From Propionispira arboris (GTDB lineage: Bacteria > Bacillota > Negativicutes > Selenomonadales > Selenomonadaceae): 64,000 bases of DNA. The translations under genes were made by a program, and so were the position numbers. The notes beneath the pieces are model-generated. The model did not search any database. It had not been told where the DNA came from and saw only the letters and a program-made list of their open reading frames with translations. The stretch's first letter is position 1. Each line of letters begins with the position of its first letter. This document shows positions 24,457-31,076 of this stretch, one piece after another. The DNA lies in assembly GCF_900109225.1 (NCBI RefSeq), contig NZ_FNZK01000005.1, forward strand, positions 186,001 to 250,000, written 5' to 3'.

Positions 24457-25436
24457 ACCTTTGGAAAATTTCAGCAGGTACAGCTTGCGTCATTGGCAAG
24501 AAGAAAATTAAGGTGAATGCTCTGCCGACGACGGCTTATATCATGCTCGGGGAGAAGTGCAAAAACAATTGCCAGTTTTGTGCCCAGTCACGGGAAAGTG
24601 CAGCGCGGACAGACTTGCTTTCCCGCGTGACTTGGCCGACGGTTGCGATTGAAGAAGCTACGGCTGGTATCAATGATGCTTATACTGCAGGAAAATTAAA
24701 ACGAGCTTGCTTACAGGTGGTAGACAGTACTGATAGCTGGGAACATACGGTGCGAGCCGTTGAGTCCCTGCATAACTGTAGTGAAGTGCCAATCTGCGTA
24801 GGAAGTCATCTGGAAACAGTAGAGCAGGCGGAAGAACTGGTAGCAAGAGGCGCAGAAAGGGTTTGTATTGCACTAGATGCCGTTACACCAGCATTATATG
24901 CAAACGTGAAGAATGGTGATTGGGCTGCTACGTGGAATCTGCTGCTAGCCTGTGCAGAAGCCTTACCGGGGCATATTACTACGCATCTTATCGTGGGCTT
25001 GGGTGAAAGTGAAGAAGAGACGGTGCAGCGGATGGCAATCTGTATCGACAAAAGCATCAGCATTGGTTTATTTGCCTTTACGCCTGTACGTGGAACTGCT
25101 TTAGCAGAGAAACTACCGCCGGACATTGCTACGTATCGGCGCATTCAAATTGCACATCAATTGCTTAAATGTGGCTATTCGCCAGACGTTATTGCTTACC
25201 AAAATGGTTGTATTTCCGCGTATAAAGTACCAGAAGCAGAGCTGTTTGAGGTATTGCTGGATGGGCAGGCTTTTCAAACGAGTGGCTGTGTGGATTGTAA
25301 TCGGCCTTATTATAATGAACGTCCCGGTGGCGTTATGTACAATTATCCTCAGCCACTTACTTTACTTGAAGTGATGGAGGCGATAGAGGTGTGTGGGATT
25401 GTTAGGGGAGTGCATGATGAACTGGCGAATTATTAA
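24453..25436 (+). CDS. Radical SAM protein, BioB-like, candidate lipoyl synthase component 2 (LipS1/LipS2-like)
   Basis: 327 residues related to biotin synthase: CKNNCQFCAQS gives the CX3CX2C cluster at Cys36, Cys40, Cys43, followed by a barrel with VCIALDAVTP and THLIVGLGESEEETVQ. Late cysteines in QTSGCVDCNRPYYNERPGG could bind an auxiliary, sacrificial iron-sulfur cluster as sulfur donor. No biotin genes are nearby and the flanks are glycine cleavage and octanoyl transfer, so lipoyl synthesis is a better reading than biotin synthesis. ATG 24453 overlaps the previous stop; GAGGAG lies 11 bases upstream. Confidence 0.72.
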   Translation: MNLWKISAGTACVIGKKKIKVNALPTTAYIMLGEKCKNNCQFCAQSRESAARTDLLSRVTWPTVAIEEATAGINDAYTAGKLKRACLQVVDSTDSWEHTVRAVESLHNCSEVPICVGSHLETVEQAEELVARGAERVCIALDAVTPALYANVKNGDWAATWNLLLACAEALPGHITTHLIVGLGESEEETVQRMAICIDKSISIGLFAFTPVRGTALAEKLPPDIATYRRIQIAHQLLKCGYSPDVIAYQNGCISAYKVPEAELFEVLLDGQAFQTSGCVDCNRPYYNERPGGVMYNYPQPLTLLEVMEAIEVCGIVRGVHDELANY

Positions 25437-26241
25437 CAGTGGAATCGCGGATGCCGCAACCAATATGGCGGTTGATGAAGCCATACTACTGGCACACAGT
25501 GCAGGTAAAGTTCCTCCGACCCTCAGATTTTATGGCTGGAAGCCAGCGGCGGTTAGTTTAGGCTATTTTCAACGGTCTAAGTCTGAAATCGATGTAGAGC
25601 AATGTAAAAAGCAGCAAATTGATGTGGTGCGCAGGTTAACTGGCGGCAGAGCGGTGCTGCATGATGCTGAATTAACCTATAGCATCGTGGTGCGGGAAGA
25701 TGCTCCGCGTATTCCGCGGACGATTACGGCATCGTATTGCTATTTTAGTAAGGGACTTTTAGCAGGACTTGAACAGTTGGGGGTCAAAGCGGAAATGACA
25801 GTGCCAATCGCGGCGTATGGACAGAAAAAAAAGCAACCTGCGTCAGCGGCTTGCTTTGATGCTCCTTCGTATTATGAACTTACCGTAGCAGCGCGAAAGC
25901 TCGTCGGTAGTGCGCAAGTGCGTAAAAACGGTGTTATATTACAACATGGCTCCTTGCTTTTACGGTTTTCCGCTGAGCAGTTCGTAGGTTTATTGCGAAT
26001 GCAGTCAGAAGAAAAGCGAGAACAGATGATTCAAATGTTAAAAAGCAGGGCGACTTCTCTGGAAGAAGTGCTAGGCAGACCAGTCACTTGGGAGGAAGTA
26101 TATCGTCCGATGCCAGAAGGGTTTGCAACGGCACTCGGAATACAGCTGGAGCGCAGTGAACTTACTGCAGCGGAACAGGCAATAAGTAAGGAGCTTGCTG
26201 CCACAAAATATAGTCAGGATTCTTGGAATATGCTGCGTTGA
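25417..26241 (+). CDS. lipM: LipM-type octanoyltransferase / lipoate-protein ligase family protein
   Basis: 274 residues of the LplA/LipB/LipM fold: MNWRIINSG start, RFYGWKPAAVSLGYFQRS, VVRRLTGGRAVLHD (substrate loop) and SAACFDAPSYYEL with Cys146, which corresponds to the catalytic Cys150 of Bacillus LipM. Lys161 in ARKLVGSAQ completes the site. LipM moves octanoate from acyl carrier protein to GcvH. Lipoate ligases use ATP and lack this cysteine, so octanoyl transfer is favoured. ATG 25417 is set by AGGGGAG; the front overlaps the end of the radical SAM gene by 20 bases. It provides the substrate of the two radical SAM proteins before it. Confidence 0.8.
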   Translation: MNWRIINSGIADAATNMAVDEAILLAHSAGKVPPTLRFYGWKPAAVSLGYFQRSKSEIDVEQCKKQQIDVVRRLTGGRAVLHDAELTYSIVVREDAPRIPRTITASYCYFSKGLLAGLEQLGVKAEMTVPIAAYGQKKKQPASAACFDAPSYYELTVAARKLVGSAQVRKNGVILQHGSLLLRFSAEQFVGLLRMQSEEKREQMIQMLKSRATSLEEVLGRPVTWEEVYRPMPEGFATALGIQLERSELTAAEQAISKELAATKYSQDSWNMLR

Positions 26242-26279
26242 GATGTATAGAAAATAGCGAAATCGATGGAGGGAAAAAC

Positions 26280-27680
26280 ATGCAATATGATGTAGCGGTA
26301 ATCGGTGGCGGTCCCGGTGGCTATGTTGCTGCCATACGAGCTGCCCAGCTAGGCGGAAAGGTTTTATTAATAGAAAAAGATCAATTGGGCGGCGTCTGTT
26401 TAAACCGTGGTTGTATACCAACGAAGACTTTGTTAAAGAGTGCAGAAAAATGGCAGGAACTAAAAAAATGCGCTGACTTTGGTTTGCAAGCGGATAATAT
26501 AGGGTTCAATTTTGCTGCGATTACGGAGCGAAAAAATCAAGTGGTACGTAAACTGCGGGGCGGGATTGAGCAGTTGATTAAAAGCAACGCGATCGACCTG
26601 GTACATGGGACGGCGATGCTGGAGAACGCGAATCGCTTGAATGTTAAGCAAGCTGATGGACAAATCCGTTATGAAGCAAAAAACATCATCCTTGCTACAG
26701 GATCGGTGCCAATGCGTTTACCGATACCAGGGCAGGATTTGCCTGACGTCATTGACAGCAATCAGCTGTTAGAAATGACTGAGGTACCGCACAGTATGGT
26801 CGTGATCGGCGGCGGTGCGGTAGGCATCGAATTTGCTGCTATTTTTCAAGCCTTTGGCTGTGAAGTTACCGTAGTAGAGATGCTTCCAACCATTTTACCG
26901 AATGTCGATTGTGACTTAGTAAAACGGGTAGGCATTCCGCTGCGTAAACAAGGCATTAAAATGCTGACCAAGACGAAAGTAACGAGTATCGAAGCGAGTG
27001 CTGACGGTGTAAAGGTTTTCATTGATAACGGTAAGGGGCTCCAAGTGCTTGCAGTCGAAAAAGTATTGATAGCAACTGGACGAAAAGCTGTAGTAGAGGG
27101 ACTTGGTCTTGAAACGGCGGGAATTCAATATAGCAAGCACGGTATCAAGGTGAATGATAAAATGGAGACCAATATAGCAGGTATTTACGCCATTGGTGAT
27201 ACAACTGGACAAGAAATGTGGGCCCACGCCGCTTCGGCAGAAGGCATGGTTGCCGCCGAAAATGCAATGGGCGGCAAGGCTGTGATGGATTACAGTGCAG
27301 TGCCGGGCTGTATATTTACGACGCCAGAAGTAGGGATGGTTGGCATTACCGAGCAAGCGGCTGAGGCACAAAACATAGCGATAAAAGTCAGCAAATTTAA
27401 CTTCGCCAGCAACGGCAAGGCTGTTTCCATGGGTGAAACAGATGGGCTAGTAAAAATCATCACCAATGCTGATAACGGCAAGGTTATAGGCATGCACATC
27501 CTTGGCGCCCATGCCAGCGACCTCATCATGGAAGGTGCCATCGCCATTCGTAATGGTCTAAAAGCAGAGGATATTGCGAAAACGATTCATCCCCATCCAA
27601 GTTTATCCGAGACAGTAATGGAAAGTGCCCATGGAATCAATGGGAATATAATTCATCAGATTTTGTTGAAGGGCCGGTAG
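26280..27680 (+). CDS. lpdA: Dihydrolipoyl dehydrogenase (L protein)
   Basis: 466 residues. FAD motif VIGGGPGGYVAAIRAAQLG at the front, redox-active disulfide GGVCLNRGCIPTK (CX4C), NAD motif VIGGGAVGIEFA, central ATGRKAV, and the C-terminal catalytic HPHPSLSETV with the His-Glu pair. It reoxidises the dihydrolipoyl arm of GcvH with NAD. The ATG at 26280 follows GGAGGG. It closes the eight-gene gcv-lip operon; no terminator is obvious directly after it. Confidence 0.93.
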   Translation: MQYDVAVIGGGPGGYVAAIRAAQLGGKVLLIEKDQLGGVCLNRGCIPTKTLLKSAEKWQELKKCADFGLQADNIGFNFAAITERKNQVVRKLRGGIEQLIKSNAIDLVHGTAMLENANRLNVKQADGQIRYEAKNIILATGSVPMRLPIPGQDLPDVIDSNQLLEMTEVPHSMVVIGGGAVGIEFAAIFQAFGCEVTVVEMLPTILPNVDCDLVKRVGIPLRKQGIKMLTKTKVTSIEASADGVKVFIDNGKGLQVLAVEKVLIATGRKAVVEGLGLETAGIQYSKHGIKVNDKMETNIAGIYAIGDTTGQEMWAHAASAEGMVAAENAMGGKAVMDYSAVPGCIFTTPEVGMVGITEQAAEAQNIAIKVSKFNFASNGKAVSMGETDGLVKIITNADNGKVIGMHILGAHASDLIMEGAIAIRNGLKAEDIAKTIHPHPSLSETVMESAHGINGNIIHQILLKGR

Positions 27681-27913
27681 TTGGAACGGATGTGATAGAT
27701 TGATGGCAGGAGTTTTGTAGTTTTAAGGGAAAAGTTTAATTGAAGATACATTTGTCTATGCTCATCAATGAGATTTTTATTGTGCTGTGCGGCCATGCAA
27801 ACATTGTTGATTGCCCTGGCTGCTCAAGTTAATACGGTTTGGCATGTAAAAGCTTAATGCTTGTACTAAAGTTATTAACTATAAAAAGAATAGCAAATAT
27901 GATATAATTATAA
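27681..27913. other. Intergenic stretch with an extended -10 promoter
   Basis: No gene seen. GGCAGGAGTTTTG at 27706 resembles the motif repeated elsewhere in the window. CTATAAAAAGAATAGCAAAT at 27879 begins a 24-base near-copy of 19035-19058. TGATATAAT (extended -10) ends at 27907, six bases before the antitoxin-like relic. Confidence 0.4.
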
Positions 27914-28126
27914 GGTGAAGAAACTAAAAAGAAAAGTGGCGAAACTATACTAAAGACAAGACATCAAGCAGTTGAACATGCCACGAAAACACTGGAATTA
28001 GAAGGGATTTCCTTCTCCATCGAAGAAAAGAGAATATGTCCTCTCAAAAATAACAAAAAAATCCCAATCGCGATAGATAATCTTCTAGCGATTGGGATTT
28101 TTAAGCGAAGAATCTATCAGAAATAG
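27914..28126 (+). pseudogene. Relic of a small antitoxin-like (VbhA-type) protein
   Basis: The frame HQAVEHATKTLELEGISFSI resembles the helix of VbhA-family antitoxins of Fic toxins (xAVExAxxSxxLEGxxxS). No start codon exists in this frame; the GTG at 27915, with AAGG just ahead, opens another frame that stops after 12 codons, so a frameshift has probably killed the gene. The open frame then runs through the terminator, which no working gene would do. No toxin gene follows. Confidence 0.35.
28057..28102 (+). terminator. Intrinsic terminator
   Basis: Perfect 15-bp stem AAAAATCCCAATCGC / GCGATTGGGATTTTT with a 16-base loop. Ends whatever is transcribed through the antitoxin relic. Confidence 0.75.
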
Positions 28127-28203
28127 AAAAAGCAAGCAGACTAGGAGGGGTAAACTATAGAAATTGAATTCCACACAGATAAAGATAAATTGGAGGGTTC
28201 ATG

Positions 28204-28959
28204 ATGAACAATACAATAAAATCAATCAAAAATCATAGATCCATCCGGAGTTATTTAGAGAAAGATATATCGGCTGAAATGCTGGAAGCAATCTTAGAAG
28301 CCGCACAGGCGATGCCTACTTCCATTAACGGACAGCAACTATCGGTGGTTATTGTAAAGGATAAAGCAAAAAAAGCTAAAATTGCAGAATTGGCAGGAAA
28401 TCAGAATTGGATTGCCCAAGCTCCTGTATTCTTGGTGTTTGTGGCTGATTTTTACAAAACTAGTATCGCGGGTGAGAAAAACAAAATGCCTTCCCTGATC
28501 CATGAAAGTCTTGAAGGAACGATGGTAGGAACTTTTGACTGTGGACTCGCCATGGGAGCAGCCATTGTTGCGGCAGAGTCTATGGGGCTTGGAATCGTGC
28601 CAATCGGTGCGGTCCGGAAAAACCCCGAAGAAATGATTCATTTGTTGAATTTGCCAGAGCGTACATTCCCTGTGGCGGGACTTGTTGTTGGATATCCTGA
28701 AAATAATTCAGCGCAAAAACCTCGTTTTCCATTGCAGGTATTTGCACATAAGGAAACCTATCAGGCGAAAGACATGAAACAGGCGGTAGATGACTATGAT
28801 ATAGTAATGGCGGATTATTATAAGAAGCGCGCTAGTGAAACAGGGGATGCATCGCAGGAAACAAATTGGAGCAGCCAGGTTGCAGATGCTTACAAGCAAG
28901 TTTATTTTCCAGCCGTATATCCGGCTTTAATCAAACAAGGTTTTAAGAACGATAAATAA
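28204..28959 (+). CDS. NADPH-dependent nitroreductase-family oxidoreductase (NfsA/NfrA-like)
   Basis: 251 residues of the FMN nitroreductase fold: NHRSIRSYLEKDIS near the N-terminus binds FMN phosphate, PTSINGQQLSVVIV follows, and AAESMGLGIVPIGAVRKNPE with VVGYP forms the second FMN face. The long C-terminal extension (QVADAYKQVYFPAVYP) is typical of the NfsA/NfrA group that uses NADPH. It reduces nitro compounds, quinones or FMN in the cytoplasm. The second ATG (28204) has the better spacing to GGAGGG. A single-gene unit bounded by terminators on both sides. Confidence 0.82.
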   Translation: MNNTIKSIKNHRSIRSYLEKDISAEMLEAILEAAQAMPTSINGQQLSVVIVKDKAKKAKIAELAGNQNWIAQAPVFLVFVADFYKTSIAGEKNKMPSLIHESLEGTMVGTFDCGLAMGAAIVAAESMGLGIVPIGAVRKNPEEMIHLLNLPERTFPVAGLVVGYPENNSAQKPRFPLQVFAHKETYQAKDMKQAVDDYDIVMADYYKKRASETGDASQETNWSSQVADAYKQVYFPAVYPALIKQGFKNDK

Positions 28960-29030
28960 AAATAGTAAGAAAAAACGAGCATGGTAATGAGGGTACGATA
29001 CCAAAGTAAAGTTTTTATAGTTTACTTGAA

Positions 29031-29068
29031 AAACTTAGGAGGCAGAGAATCTGCCTCCTAAGTTTTTT
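29031..29068 (+). terminator. Intrinsic terminator after the nitroreductase gene
   Basis: 16-bp perfect stem AAACTTAGGAGGCAGA and its complement, loop GAA, then TTTTTTT. Confidence 0.85.
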
Positions 29069-29125
29069 TACAGGATAACGATCCGTAAATTTATCCCGGA
29101 ACATTGCTGTGAATTATGTATGAAT

Positions 29126-29160
29126 TTGGCAGGAACTTTGTTTTTTGTGATGAAATGTAG
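29126..29160 (+). repeat. Recurrent leader motif, copy 1
   Basis: TTTGGCAGGAACTTT, then GTTTTTTGTGATG, then GAAATGTAG. A second copy at 48762 differs in only a few bases, and a weaker one lies at 62394. It is found about 100 bases ahead of a gene start each time it occurs strongly conserved here, and its role is unknown. Confidence 0.6.
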
Positions 29161-29261
29161 ATTATCAAAGCAATCGTATATATAGGTTTTTTCTGAGGGA
29201 AAATAAAGCTGAAAAATGGAAATACAACTGCTTAACGTAAGGTGAAGGACGGAGGAAGTAA

Positions 29262-30767
29262 ATGAAGCAAACAATAGATTTTCATATGGAACTGTTTCTC
29301 GCGAAAGCATTGGGGTTGCGTACGGCTGTTTATAAGGACATTGACCATATTTATTATCAGAAAAAAGAAGAGTTTTTTGCGTCTGCAAAAGAAAATGAAT
29401 TTTACCAATCTAGATTTTTTCGTGAAAATAATATAGAAGTTGAATTGTATTCAAAAAAAGTTTTAGGAATTTTGATGTATGCAGCAGAGTGTTCTAGTTT
29501 TGATAAAGAAATTTTTAGTTTGGTAAAAAAAGCTTATAAAAATGTGTATCGTTATTTGGATGCAGATCAACATAAATTCTATTTTAGTGATTTCTTGGAA
29601 AAAGTAATTTATAGCCAATCTCATCCCGCCCAAACCGATTTAGAAGCTCTGGGTTGTTTTTCAGCGTTTTTATTTTTAGCAATGGCAATGGGGAAAGAAA
29701 TTTCGCGTGAAGATACTGAGTTTCGGCAAGCAATCAACTTGCTATCACACATGATGGAAGAATATCAATATCCGCCCAATGAACCGATCAAAGAAAATCT
29801 TACCCCAAAACGGCAAGTTTGTATGGCAGAATTAAAAAAGAAATTAAAAAAAGAGTATGGGATATTGCATGCCATCGGTGTTTATGAAGAGAGTGAAGAC
29901 TATAAATCAGATCGGCTTTATCAATGTCTGAGCTTTGTGCCAAAGTTAGATGCAGTACCGTTTTGGGCTATGGAACACATTCAATTTAGTCAGGAAGATT
30001 TGCAGGATGTGATTGGACTCTATCTTTGTGCGTTCGATGAAAATATAACAGCTGATCAGATTGATTTCACTGAATTTAAAGAATATATTGTTTTGGCAAT
30101 TGTGATTCGTGCTTATGCACGTGAGTATAACAATGCAAAAAAAATGATTGTAGAAAAAACATTGGAACGAGTGGATGATGAGGAACAAAAAAGTCTTAAA
30201 CAAGAGGTAAAAGAAAAAAGTCTTCAAGAACAGCAGTTTTTAGAAAAAATTGAATTCCTTGAGAAGCAAAATAGAGAAAAACAAGAATTGTTAAATAAAA
30301 AGCAAATAGAGCTTGATCGTTTTAACGATACAAAAAATTCACAATTGGAAGATCTGCAATTGCAGATAGAGCAGCAAAGTCAACAAATTGACCAAATGGA
30401 AAGAACAATAGAACTATTTGGACAAAAAGATGAGGTTTTGGCTATAGATATGGCTCTACTTCAAACGTTGAATGTTGCGATTGTTGGCGGCCATGAAAAA
30501 TGGCAAAGACGTTTAAAAGACAGCTTTCCAGAGTTTGTTTATATTGAGACAGATGCTGTCAAGTTTGATGTGAATATTCTCGCACAAAGTGATATTGTAG
30601 CAATTTATTATAAATATTTAAATCATGCGATCTATCAGAAAGTTATTTCATATGCACGAACCCAGCAAAAACAAATAGTGTATTTGCAAAATACAAACGA
30701 TAACCTACTATTTTATGTTCTACAAGAAATCGTAAATAAAAACATGGTAGAAAAAAATAAAATTTAA
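29262..30767 (+). CDS. Coiled-coil protein with C-terminal DUF2325 domain
   Basis: 501 residues. Residues 1-300 are helical and of no known family (MKQTIDFHMELFLAKALGLR at the start). Residues 305-395 are a strong coiled coil rich in Gln, Glu and Lys. The end (410-490), starting LNVAIVGGHEKWQRRL, is a DUF2325 domain, a small Rossmann-like module of unknown role often found in Firmicutes. There is no signal peptide or membrane helix. It stands alone between a terminator and the fdh block. GGAGG precedes the ATG. The layout (sensor-like front, coiled-coil stalk, DUF2325) suggests a scaffold or signalling protein. Confidence 0.7.
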   Translation: MKQTIDFHMELFLAKALGLRTAVYKDIDHIYYQKKEEFFASAKENEFYQSRFFRENNIEVELYSKKVLGILMYAAECSSFDKEIFSLVKKAYKNVYRYLDADQHKFYFSDFLEKVIYSQSHPAQTDLEALGCFSAFLFLAMAMGKEISREDTEFRQAINLLSHMMEEYQYPPNEPIKENLTPKRQVCMAELKKKLKKEYGILHAIGVYEESEDYKSDRLYQCLSFVPKLDAVPFWAMEHIQFSQEDLQDVIGLYLCAFDENITADQIDFTEFKEYIVLAIVIRAYAREYNNAKKMIVEKTLERVDDEEQKSLKQEVKEKSLQEQQFLEKIEFLEKQNREKQELLNKKQIELDRFNDTKNSQLEDLQLQIEQQSQQIDQMERTIELFGQKDEVLAIDMALLQTLNVAIVGGHEKWQRRLKDSFPEFVYIETDAVKFDVNILAQSDIVAIYYKYLNHAIYQKVISYARTQQKQIVYLQNTNDNLLFYVLQEIVNKNMVEKNKI

Positions 30768-31076
30768 AATAAAATTTCATCAATATGTTACAGAAATTGA
30801 TAGAGAAATAGGTTTTTTTGGCTTTAAAATAAACAAATAGTTGCCTTCCTTGGACATTGAGAGTCGACAAAAAATATCAAAAACATCCATAAGAAAAAAT
30901 AATGATGATAGCATGTTTATTTAAATAAAAGTTATATGTTATAATAAATTGGAAATCTTATCACATATAAATTTTACGAGATAATTTTTCTTGAAAAAGA
31001 AAAAGTTGTTTTGCTAAAAATTGAACAGTGTAAGATAAATAACAGGCGTATCCTGTATAAAAAAGGAGGTTGAGTT
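30768..31076 (+). other. AT-rich leader of the formate dehydrogenase block
   Basis: No gene seen. TATAAT at 30940-30945 is a possible -10 without a good -35. Short inverted pieces (TTTTTC / GAAAAA near 30985) and TTGAAC at 31020 are present. No riboswitch that I recognise, in particular nothing like the Moco-binding RNA. AAAAAGGAGG just ahead of 31077 is the ribosome-binding site of fdhA. Confidence 0.4.

Noticed and set aside
24453-25436. Biotin synthase
   Set aside because: BioB-like cluster motif, but no biotin genes nearby; gcv and octanoyltransferase context favours lipoyl synthesis.
30768-31076. Moco riboswitch ahead of the formate dehydrogenase genes
   Set aside because: The leader is AT-rich, with no GC-rich multistem fold; no match to the motif as I remember it.
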